This document shows positions 42,546 to 50,462 of a stretch of DNA of 64,000 bases, one piece after another. Position numbers and translations under genes: made by a program. Source of the DNA: Gemmatimonadota bacterium (GTDB lineage: Bacteria > Gemmatimonadota > Gemmatimonadetes > Longimicrobiales > Gaopeijiaceae); NCBI GenBank assembly GCA_029262115.1, contig JAJCZZ010000064.1, positions 1-64,000 of the forward strand, read 5' to 3'. The notes beneath the pieces are model-generated. The model was not told the origin of the DNA, ran no database searches, and worked only from the letters and a program-made list of their open reading frames with translations. How positions within the stretch are numbered: the first letter of the stretch is position 1; each line of letters begins with the position of its first letter.

Positions 42546-43805
42546 ATGCGCCGCCTTCTGCTCGCACTTGCCGCAGCCTTGATGACCGCTGGCTGCGGTG
42601 TGGAGAGTGAACCGCCACCGGAGGCGCCGGAAGCCATGGAGGCGCGAGCCCGGGCCATCCACGCGCGCGTTCTGACCATCGACACGCACGCCGATATCCC
42701 GTTCAACTTCGCGAGCGACTCGGTCGACCCGCTCGACGCCGATCGCCAGGTCAACCTCGAGAAGATGCGGGCCGGCGGCCTCGATGCCGCGTTCTTCATC
42801 GTGTACGTGGGCCAGTCGGAACGCACGGCGGCCAACTACGCCCAGGCCGAGGCCGACGCCATGACCAAGTTCGACGCCATCCACCGGATGACCGAGGACA
42901 TGTATCCCGATCAGATCGAACTGGCGTACAGCGCCGACGATGTCGAGCGGATCAACCGGGACGGAAGGCTGGTGGCGGCCATCGGTATCGAAAACGGCTT
43001 CGTCATCGGCCGAGACCTGTCATTGCTGGCCCGCTACCAGGAGCTCGGGGCGCGCTACATCACCCTGGCGCACGGGGGTCACAACGACATCGCAGACTCC
43101 GCCACGCCTCGTGAGAATCTCGGGGATGGCGAGGAGGAGCACGGGGGCCTGAGCGATTTCGGTGAAGAGGTGGTAGCCGAGATGAACCGGGTCGGCATCA
43201 TGGTCGACGTCTCGCACATCTCCAAGAATGCCGCGCTCCACGCGATGCGTGTATCGCGCGCGCCTGTGGTGGCCTCGCACTCCAGCACGAGGTCGGTCGC
43301 GGACCATCCCCGGAACATGGACGACGAGACATTGCGCGCCCTCCGCGAGAACGGAGGTGTCGTCCAGATCGTCGCGCTCGGCGGGTACGTGAAGGTTCGT
43401 CCTGAATACGACGCAGGTCGCGACGCCCTGTGGCAGGAGATGGGGATCGGCGGGTTCGCGGACTTCCGCGCCTTGGACGGTCCCCGGCGCACGGAGTACG
43501 ATCGTCGGATTGGGGAGTTGGAAGCGCAGTACCCTGCGGCCACCGTCTCCGACTTCGTGGACCACATCGACCACGCGGTAGAGACGATCGGCATCGACCA
43601 CGTCGGAATCAGCTCGGACTTCGACGGTGGCGGCGGCATCGACGGGTGGAACGACGCGTCCGAGAGCGAGGCCGTGACGGTCGAGTTGGTCCGCCGGGGC
43701 TATTCGGAAGAAGAGATCGGGAAGCTGTGGGGTGGGAATCTCCTGCGCGTTTGGCGCGAGACCGAACGTGTCGCCGCAGAACTTCAAGCCGGAGGTGCCG
43801 AATGA
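42546..43805 (+). CDS. M19 membrane dipeptidase (lipoprotein)
   Basis: 419 residues. MRRLLLALAAALMTAGC gives a lipobox with Cys17. The amidohydrolase barrel of renal-dipeptidase type is complete: TIDTHADIPFNF (first two zinc ligands) near residue 42, IGIENGF, VDVSHISKNA, VASHSSTRSVADHPRNMDDE with the other His ligands, and HVGISSDFDGGGG (Asp) near 360. It hydrolyses dipeptides, including some with a dehydro or D residue, in the periplasm. The ATG at 42546 is chosen because it starts the signal. Its stop overlaps the next gene as ATGA. It fits the peptide-scavenging theme of the window. Confidence 0.93.
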   Translation: MRRLLLALAAALMTAGCGVESEPPPEAPEAMEARARAIHARVLTIDTHADIPFNFASDSVDPLDADRQVNLEKMRAGGLDAAFFIVYVGQSERTAANYAQAEADAMTKFDAIHRMTEDMYPDQIELAYSADDVERINRDGRLVAAIGIENGFVIGRDLSLLARYQELGARYITLAHGGHNDIADSATPRENLGDGEEEHGGLSDFGEEVVAEMNRVGIMVDVSHISKNAALHAMRVSRAPVVASHSSTRSVADHPRNMDDETLRALRENGGVVQIVALGGYVKVRPEYDAGRDALWQEMGIGGFADFRALDGPRRTEYDRRIGELEAQYPAATVSDFVDHIDHAVETIGIDHVGISSDFDGGGGIDGWNDASESEAVTVELVRRGYSEEEIGKLWGGNLLRVWRETERVAAELQAGGAE

Positions 43806-44236
43806 GCGAACACCAGAGCGCGGCCAGCCACGCGATGATGGTCCCGGCGTACCACTACGTGACGTTCGCGCTGATCACGCTTCCCACTGGGTTCTTCGTG
43901 TGGCGTGCGCTGTTCACGTTCTCTCCCGAGGGGCTGGCGCTCGCGCTGTTCATGGTGGGAACCGTCATGGGCGTCTTCTTCGCCCGTGTCTTCCCGCTGG
44001 GCGTGCAGGACCGGGTCATCCGCCTCGAGGAGCGGCTTCGCATGGAGCGGCTTCTTCCCGATGACCTCAAGGCCCGGATCCACGACGTGACGACCGAGCA
44101 GTTGATCGGGTTGCGCTTCGCTTCGGACGAAGAGCTGGCGGACCTGACCCGGCGGGTGTTGGCGGGCGAACTGGCCGATCGAAAGGCCGTGAAGAACGCC
44201 ATCAAGAGTTGGCGGGCGGATCACCAGCGAATTTAG
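43802..44236 (+). CDS. DUF6526 membrane protein
   Basis: 144 residues. Two TM helices (about 19-38 and 44-65: HYVTFALITLPTGFFVWRAL and LALALFMVGTVMGVFFARVF) are followed by the family block LGVQDRVIRLEERLRMERLL, then LIGLRFASDEELADLTRRVL and a C-terminal KNAIKSWRADHQRI, which I recognise as DUF6526. Function unknown. It overlaps the dipeptidase by four bases and is almost certainly co-translated with it. Confidence 0.85.
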   Translation: MSEHQSAASHAMMVPAYHYVTFALITLPTGFFVWRALFTFSPEGLALALFMVGTVMGVFFARVFPLGVQDRVIRLEERLRMERLLPDDLKARIHDVTTEQLIGLRFASDEELADLTRRVLAGELADRKAVKNAIKSWRADHQRI

Positions 44237-44285
44237 GGTCCGTGCGGACGGCCCACCCAGTTGGCCGGGAGCCGCGCGAGCGATC

Positions 44286-44880
44286 CTACCGCACGATCTG
44301 TCGCTGTCGGAGTCTTCGAAGCTCCGATCCGGCGCCTGCCCCGCTGAAAGGCTTCCACTCTCCGCTGTCCAAGATCTCTGTCGTCCAGAGAATGAAGTCG
44401 TCGTTCTGAAACGTGTAGGTCTCCCGGAACTGGCGCTGCGTACCACCCCGGTCTGGAAAAGGCATGAGGGGCTCGCCGGGCGGGTAGGTAACGGTGTAGA
44501 GGCGCTGAATCGCGGTGCCGGACACAATGTATTCGCTCTCGAACATCAAATGCACCAGCCGATTCTTCGGCCAGATCATCGACTGGAAATCGATCCCCTT
44601 GAGAGTGCCCGTAGCGGGATCCAGTCCCACGACCCCCTCTGCCCTCACGCCGGCGCCGGACCCCCTGAGAAGGGACATCCGCTTCCTCAGGGTGTGCTGG
44701 TTCTCCGACCATAAAACCTCCAGCAGTCCAGCGGGCTCAGGCCTGCCGACCGGCGTCACGGACCAGGACCCTACAAGGCGGCTCATTCCACTCGCCGCAC
44801 GCTCCGTGGTGGGGGTCGCCGAGCGCACGGCCCGAGGCGTCCATATGTCCACGCGCCCCTCCTGCCACTGCCCGTTTCGG
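44286..44880 (-). pseudogene. Uncharacterised secreted-type protein, 5'-truncated
   Basis: The frame keeps a beta-rich domain, LVGSWSVTPVGRPEPAGLLE, then GTLKGIDFQSMIWPKNRLVH, then FRETYTFQNDDFILWTTEIL, resembling lipocalin-like DUF1579-type domains. No signal peptide or plausible start with a ribosome site precedes it. Instead the frame runs into a junction near 44870-44880, where a plus-strand gene also loses its 5' end. So both genes appear to have been cut by the same deletion. An alternative is a short cytoplasmic protein starting at the Met at 44786. Confidence 0.45.
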
Positions 44881-46085
44881 AAAACGGCAGATCCGTGCCG
44901 CTCTGGACGATGACGCGACGGCCCCACGCTATCTGGAGACCGTTCCTCGAAAGGGCTATCGGTTCATTGCTGACGTGGAGCCCTACGTTGAGGGGGCGGA
45001 GTCTCCCAATCGGCGCCCGGTGCCTGGACTGGTCGCGGCTGGGACCGTGCTGGTGGCTGTGGCCGGATGGATGGTCGCCCGACCCACACCCCAGGCTCAT
45101 GAGGTCGATGTCGGGAGTGCGGCGGCGCTATCGCCCGAATACCTACGATGGACCGGAGCCGCGAGACACTTGCTCGAAGAAGAGACCCGCGAAGATGCCA
45201 TACGCGCGCTCTCCATTCTCGATAGTGTGCTCGCGCTTTACCCCGATCACAGCGCACCGCGGGCCGACCGGGCCAACGCGCTCCTCCGGCTGGGGAGACC
45301 CGTCGAAGCGCGTGCCGATCTGGATCGGGCTCTGAGCGAAGACTCGACCTCCGGCCGCGCCTGGATCGTCCATGGAACGCTCCTCTTGCGAGAGTGGCGG
45401 CTCTCGGAGGCCATGGATGCGTTCCGCCGCGCCGTCGCACTCGAGCCCGGGGCGCCGGCGAACCACCACTCGCTCGGCTATGCCCTGGCTCTCAGCGGCG
45501 ACCACGACGGAGCGCGCGAAGCCATGGACCGGGCGATCGACCTGAGTCCTCTGTCGCCCGCCATACATGGGGATGCCGGACTCTTCGAGCGGTGGGCGGC
45601 CCGCCTTGATGACGCAAGGACGAGATGCCGTGAGGCTCTGAGCCTGGTAGAGGCTCGTTGGCTGGTGCGCCCCCATCGGTGTTTGCTACAGGTAGCAGCA
45701 GAAATGGGGGACCTGCCCGCGATGCGTGCGCAGGCAAGGCAGATGCTTCTGCTGGCAGGCCTGCCCGGTCCAGAGGCAGACGACATCCTGAATACGGGTG
45801 TGGGCCTCGAAGGATACTGGGCATGGGCACGAAGGGCGGAGAACCTGCCGCATGCTCAGGGCTCCAACGGGCCCTACACAACCGGCCCTGGCTGCCGCCG
45901 ACGCTGGGGATCAGGAGGCCGCCCTCGCCGCCCTGCAGCAAGCACTCGATTCGCGGCACCCGGGCCTAATCCAGGTGGGTGTAGAATCGAGGTTTGCCGA
46001 CCTGAGAGGCAACCCTCGATTCGAGGCGATTCGGCGGGCCGTCTTGGGCCGCGCGAACCCGCTTCAGCAGGTGGCTTCGCGCTAG
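44879..46085 (+). pseudogene. wHTH-TPR signalling protein, truncated and frameshifted
   Basis: Only the last strand-turn of an OmpR-type winged helix survives (IRAALDDDATAPRYLETVPR then KGYRFIADVE). A TM helix follows (VAAGTVLVAVAGWMVA), then TPR repeats (EDAIRALSILDSVLALYPDH, EARADLDRALSEDSTSGRAW, EAMDAFRRAVALEPGAPANH, GAREAMDRAIDLSPLSPAIH). Near 45840-45890 the frame slips by one. The proper C-terminus resumes in another frame (LAAADAGDQEAALAALQQAL, then LRGNPRFEAIRRAVLG) and stops at 46085. Intact relatives have a full ~100-residue wHTH domain first. Two lesions make this a clear pseudogene. Confidence 0.75.
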
Positions 46086-46098
46086 TCGATGACAACCC

Positions 46099-46203
46099 GT
46101 GGGGATAGCCGCGGGTGATCTGAATGGAGATGGGCTGGTGGATCTCGTTGCCGCCAACGACGGCGGCACGCGGATCACGGTCTTGGTGGCGGCGACTCGC
46201 TAG
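46099..46203 (+). pseudogene. FG-GAP/VCBS repeat remnant
   Basis: A 34-codon stretch reads IAAGDLNGDGLVDLVAANDG then GTRITVL and ends in TAG. DLNGDGLVDL is the calcium-binding loop of FG-GAP/VCBS repeats. Nothing upstream continues the repeat array, so this is a leftover C-terminal repeat of a lost secreted or surface protein. It is too short to appear as a gene in normal calls. Confidence 0.6.
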
Positions 46204-46318
46204 GAGGAGCGCCCCCTTCCGTCCACGATACAACAAAACTAAATTGCTACTCTTGGGCCATGGCGACGTACTGTCACGGCCACGATCACCGGGCACTCAC
46301 CAGGGAGAGGTCAGCGAG

Positions 46319-46660
46319 ATGGGACGCGGCGACACGCCAGGAGCGCTGGAGCAGATGGTCTTGTTGGCTCTGGCTGGCCGCGCGGGCGAGGCCGCCGGTC
46401 GAGAGGTCTACGAGGCCCTGATCGCGGCAACCGGCCATGAGGTTTCGGTGGCCGCCATCCACATCACGCTGTCACGCCTCGAAGAGAAGGGGTGGGCGCT
46501 GTCCCGGACCGAGGCGCCTGAGCCGGGGCGAGGCGGGAAGCCTCGCCGGTGGTATCGGCTGTCGGAAGAAGGCGGGCGGGTGCTGGCCGACCTTCGGGCC
46601 CGGATGGCCCGACTGTGGGAGGGCGCATCCGGTCACCCCCATCTGAGGGGGGATGGATAG
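46319..46660 (+). CDS. PadR-family transcriptional regulator
   Basis: 113 residues from the ATG at 46319, preceded by AGGGAGAGG. PadR winged helix: GALEQMVLLALAGRAGEAAG, then AAIHITLSRLEEKGWALSRT and RRWYRLSEEGG. The helix-2 region differs from the other three PadRs (AAIHITLSRL in place of the usual GTLYRAL-type motif), so it may read a different site. The TAG stop shares one base with the ADOP GTG start (TAGTG). No palindrome like those at 12615 or 38415 was seen upstream. Confidence 0.88.
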   Translation: MGRGDTPGALEQMVLLALAGRAGEAAGREVYEALIAATGHEVSVAAIHITLSRLEEKGWALSRTEAPEPGRGGKPRRWYRLSEEGGRVLADLRARMARLWEGASGHPHLRGDG

Positions 46661-49329
46661 TGGACGACTTGCAGCCGCCCTGTCAGGAAGGGCCCCCGAG
46701 GCTCGTGCGCAGCCTTCTCGGGCGGATGCTCCCTCCCGGCCAGAGGGAGCTCATCCTCGACGACCTCAATTCGCTTTGGCAGGAGCGTCGCGCAGTCGAC
46801 GGTCGTCGAAGCGCCGACCGGTGGTATCGGCGGCAGGCGCTTTCGGCAGCCTGGCCCGCGATCCACGCGCGGTTCGGTCGCGCCCTGAACGGGAGGAGCG
46901 TTGCCCAGGACCTCCGATACAGTGTCGTCCAACTTCGCCGTCACCCCGGCGTGGGCGCGTTGGTGGTGCTGACGTTGGCGCTCGGGATCGGCTCGACCGC
47001 GTCTATCTTCTCCGTGGTTCGCGGCACCCTTCTCCGACCGCTGCCCTACGAAGACCCGGCCTCGCTGGTGATGGTCACGGCGGCGGTCGAAGGGAGCCAG
47101 GAGATCCACTTCCTGTCCACGCCGGATGCCTTGGGAATGGCGGACGACGTCGCCGCGGTCGCGGAGGTTGCCGTACTCGGCGAGACGACGGTAGGGCCGC
47201 TGACCGGCATTGATCGTCCGCAGCATGTGAAAGCGAACTGGATGTCGTGGAATACGTTCTCGATGCTTGGAGTAGACGTGGCCCGCGGCAGGAGCTTCGT
47301 GGAAGCAGACGGGCTCGGGTCCTCGGATCCGAACGTTCCGGAGTCGCCCGGGGCCGCGATCCTGAGCCATGGCTTGTGGGTGCGCGCTTTTGGGGCGGAC
47401 CCCGAACTGGTTGGACGGACGATCGGCGTGTGGGGCGACGACGTTACCGTCGTGGGTGTCCTCCCGCAGGATGCGGCAATCGAGCTGCCGCCGGCGCTGA
47501 ATGTCGGGTCCGACGTCGACGTGTGGCTCGTGTATCGCGGCGACCTCAGGGACTGGGATCGAGACGCTGACTGGTTCCGGGCGCTCGCGCGAACGACGCC
47601 TGGTGTCTCCCGGACGGCGTTGGCTCGGCAGGTGGACGCCTACGCGGCCCGTCTGCGCAACGACCATCCTCGGCACGCGCTCGAAGGAACGCGCTTCCGC
47701 CTGACGCCGTTGGATCAGGCGGTGCACGATGGCATCCGCGGTCCCATCCTGGCGCTCTTCGCCGCCGTCGTGCTCGTGTTGCTCGTCGCCTCTGCCAACG
47801 CCGCCAATCTTCTCCTGGCGCGCGGCACGGTCCGGTCCGGCGAGATGGCCCTACGGGCCGCGCTCGGAGCCGGGCGGGGACGACTGACCGCCCAGCTCCT
47901 GACGGAGAGCGGGGTGTTGGCGGCCTTGGCTACGATCCTGGGCGTGGCCCTGGCGCGGATCGGAGTAGACGTACTCCACCGACTGCGCCCGCCCGACCTC
48001 GTCAGCTTCGACACGGTCAGGCTCGACCCGGTGGTCCTGCTGTTCGCCGTGGTGCTGGGCGTCCTGACAACGCTCGCGGCCGGTACGCTCCCCGCGCTCC
48101 AGGCGGGCCGTTTGGCGGACACGGCTTCGTCGGTGCGTGGCCGGCGCGGAGCGGGTATGGTGCCACGAGCGCGCGAGACCCTCGTCGTGCTCCAGGTCGC
48201 CTTGTCCGTCATGCTCCTGGGCGGCACCGCGTTGCTGGTCCGTACGTTCGGTGAGCTTCAGGCCGTTCCGTTGGGCTTCGATCCCGACCGGATCCTGACC
48301 GCGACGGCCACCCAGACGCTGCGACCGCCCCCAGAGCGGCAGGCGTACGAACGGGAGCTCGTACGGGCTGCCCTGTCGATTCCCGGAGTGGAGCGAGCCG
48401 GAATCGTGTTCCCGCTTCCAATGAACGGGGTGTATGAACGGACCGCCGAGTACGTACCGGACGCGATGGCGGCGGGTTCGACGGCGTGGCGACGGATCTA
48501 CTACCGCACCGTGTCCGAGGAGTACTTCGGTGCCATGGGCCTGGAGATCCTACAGGGTCGTGGCTTCCAGCCAGAGGACGAGCTGGAGGGCCAGCTCGTC
48601 GTGGTCGTCGACCGCCAGTTGGCATCGCAAGCGTTCGATGGGGGCGACCCCGTGGGCAGGACCGTGCGTGTGAGCGGGATTGGCTGGGACACCGTCCGGG
48701 CTCGGGTGGTGGGCGTGGTCGAGTGGACTCCGCAGCGTGATCACCGGGACGCGCGACCGACCGCGTACTTCCCCCGTCGAGCTTATCTCAGCCACGAAGT
48801 GAGTCTGGTGGCTCGAGTTCGAGGCGATGCCGGGATCGTCACTTCGGCCCTGGCGGAGGGGATTCGCGCGGTCGACCGCCGCTTTCCCGTCGACGTGACA
48901 CCCATGTCGCGGTACGTCGGCGACCGCCTGGCCCGCGCCCGCTTCGTCATGGTCTTGATGCAAACCTTCGCGGCGGTCGCGCTCGCCCTCACGGCCATCG
49001 GCCTGTATGGCGTGCTGTCGTACACGGTGCGGCAACGAAGCCGCGAAATGGGCGTCCGCCGAGCGCTCGGTGAGTCCAGGGGCGACCTTACGGCTCGGGT
49101 GGTGGGAAGCGGTTTGGCGCTGGCTGCGGCCGGGGTGGGGCTCGGCACGGTGGGGGCGTTGGCCGCGGGTAGCGGGCTCCGGAGTCAGCTCTACGGAATC
49201 GAGCCGTGGGACCCCGTGTCCGCCGGCTGGACGGCCGGGACGGTCCTCGTCGTGGCCGCGTTGGCGAGCTTGATCCCCGCGCTGCGTGCCGGCTGTGCCG
49301 ATCCGATGCGGGCGCTGAGGGAGGAGTGA
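46660..49329 (+). CDS. ADOP-family ABC-type permease
   Basis: 889 residues. The GTG at 46660 overlaps the PadR stop by one base. The N-terminal extension (RLVRSLLGRMLPPGQRELIL, an ADOP signature) leads to module 1: LRYSVVQLRRHPGVGALVVL near residue 85 with LGIGSTASIFSVVRGTLLRP. Central FtsX cluster: LVASANAANLLLARGTVRSG. C-terminus: IPALRAGCADPMRALREE. It has the standard duplicated MacB_PCD/FtsX layout without an ATPase. The gene converges on the quinone-reductase-like gene with a single base between stops, so transcription from both sides collides here. Confidence 0.92.
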   Translation: MDDLQPPCQEGPPRLVRSLLGRMLPPGQRELILDDLNSLWQERRAVDGRRSADRWYRRQALSAAWPAIHARFGRALNGRSVAQDLRYSVVQLRRHPGVGALVVLTLALGIGSTASIFSVVRGTLLRPLPYEDPASLVMVTAAVEGSQEIHFLSTPDALGMADDVAAVAEVAVLGETTVGPLTGIDRPQHVKANWMSWNTFSMLGVDVARGRSFVEADGLGSSDPNVPESPGAAILSHGLWVRAFGADPELVGRTIGVWGDDVTVVGVLPQDAAIELPPALNVGSDVDVWLVYRGDLRDWDRDADWFRALARTTPGVSRTALARQVDAYAARLRNDHPRHALEGTRFRLTPLDQAVHDGIRGPILALFAAVVLVLLVASANAANLLLARGTVRSGEMALRAALGAGRGRLTAQLLTESGVLAALATILGVALARIGVDVLHRLRPPDLVSFDTVRLDPVVLLFAVVLGVLTTLAAGTLPALQAGRLADTASSVRGRRGAGMVPRARETLVVLQVALSVMLLGGTALLVRTFGELQAVPLGFDPDRILTATATQTLRPPPERQAYERELVRAALSIPGVERAGIVFPLPMNGVYERTAEYVPDAMAAGSTAWRRIYYRTVSEEYFGAMGLEILQGRGFQPEDELEGQLVVVVDRQLASQAFDGGDPVGRTVRVSGIGWDTVRARVVGVVEWTPQRDHRDARPTAYFPRRAYLSHEVSLVARVRGDAGIVTSALAEGIRAVDRRFPVDVTPMSRYVGDRLARARFVMVLMQTFAAVALALTAIGLYGVLSYTVRQRSREMGVRRALGESRGDLTARVVGSGLALAAAGVGLGTVGALAAGSGLRSQLYGIEPWDPVSAGWTAGTVLVVAALASLIPALRAGCADPMRALREE

Positions 49330-49330
49330 G

Positions 49331-50353
49331 TCAGTCCACCACTTCAACGAGGATCTTTCCCACGCTCTGACGCGATTCCATGAAGCGGTGTGCCTCCGGC
49401 AGCTGCTCGAACGGGTAGGTGGCACCGACCACGGGGCGGAGTTGGTGCTGTGTGGCGAAGACGGTCAGCGAGTCCCACACCTGATGGAGCCGATCCTCGT
49501 CGGGCAGTAGGTATCCGATGTGCGTAGCCATAACGCCAATCGACGCTTCGGCCGCCTTCATCACGTTCATGCGCGGCGCCCCGCGCCATGCCTTCCACCA
49601 CGACAGCGGATTCCAGATGGCGTAGTCGAGTGACGCATACCCGGCCACGACCAGTCGTCCGAACGGTGCCAATGCCTCCTGGCACGACGTGAATACGCCG
49701 CCGCCCACGAGCTCCAGCACGACATCGAAGCCGCCATCCGCCGTGACTTCGGCCATACGCCGTTCGAATGCGTCGTCCCGGTAGTTCACGGTGTTCTGAG
49801 CGCCGAGCGCTTTCACGCGCTCCAGCTTCTCGTCCGAGCCGGCCATCCCGATCACGTCGCACCCGAGCGCGTGGGCGATCATGACCGCCGCGGTGCCCAC
49901 ACCACCGGCCGCGGCCGTTACGGCCACCCGGTCGGTAGGACGCAATCGGGCCATCTCCATGAGACCCACCCAGGCCGTCATGAAGTTGACCGCGAACGCG
50001 GCATTCTCCGCCTGCGAGAGATAGCTCAGTTCGGGGAGCGCTCGACCCGCCGACACGACCACCTGTTCCGCGTACGCCCCGTACTGCATGCCGCACATGA
50101 CGCGTTGCCCGACTCGCTCGGCGTCCCCCCCGGGGCCGACAGCCTCGACGATGCCGGTCGCCTCCATGCCGGGCGTGTACGGCCGCTTCGGCGCCCAGCC
50201 GTACAGCCCCTTTCTCGACAGCACCTCGGCGTAGTTCACCCCGATGTGCTCGACCCGGACGACCAGCTCGCCCGGGCCGGCTACCGGATCGTCCACCTCG
50301 ACGAGTCGCAGGACGTCTGGACCACCTGTGCGCACGAGCCGCCAGGCCCTCAT
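49331..50353 (-). CDS. Zinc-free MDR-family oxidoreductase (quinone reductase-like)
   Basis: 340 residues of the medium-chain dehydrogenase/reductase family. GroES-like N-terminal half: VRVEHIGVNYAEVLSRKGLY, PYTPGMEATGIVEAVGPGGD. NADPH-binding Rossmann fold: AAAGGVGTAAVMIAHALGCD near residue 148. No catalytic-zinc Cys or structural Cys set is visible, so it resembles NADPH:quinone reductases (QOR/VAT-1). It probably reduces quinones or enones. Its start codon lies inside a four-unit 29-bp tandem repeat (50346-50462), which may affect expression. The initiator region reads GGTAGC before the ATG, a weak ribosome site. Confidence 0.9.
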   Translation of the reverse strand: MRAWRLVRTGGPDVLRLVEVDDPVAGPGELVVRVEHIGVNYAEVLSRKGLYGWAPKRPYTPGMEATGIVEAVGPGGDAERVGQRVMCGMQYGAYAEQVVVSAGRALPELSYLSQAENAAFAVNFMTAWVGLMEMARLRPTDRVAVTAAAGGVGTAAVMIAHALGCDVIGMAGSDEKLERVKALGAQNTVNYRDDAFERRMAEVTADGGFDVVLELVGGGVFTSCQEALAPFGRLVVAGYASLDYAIWNPLSWWKAWRGAPRMNVMKAAEASIGVMATHIGYLLPDEDRLHQVWDSLTVFATQHQLRPVVGATYPFEQLPEAHRFMESRQSVGKILVEVVD

Positions 50354-50462
50354 GCTACCGTCCGTTCCGGTCGCGCCCTCGCGCTAGCGTCGATTTCCCT
50401 CAGCGCCCTCACGCCACCGCCTGGTATCGCCAAGCCCTCATGCTACCGTCCGTTCCCTTCGC
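50346..50462. repeat. Four tandem 29-30-bp units across the quinone-reductase start
   Basis: Units begin at 50346, 50375, 50405 and 50434, each with GCCCTCxxGCxAxC. Units 1 and 4 share 23 identical bases (GCCCTCATGCTACCGTCCGT and three more). The first unit contains the start codon of the minus-strand oxidoreductase, and the last overlaps the stop of the minus-strand protease. There are no spacers, so it is not a CRISPR. Confidence 0.8.

Noticed and set aside
50346-50462. CRISPR or plasmid iterons
   Set aside because: Units are contiguous without spacers, only four copies, overlapping coding ends; no replication gene nearby.
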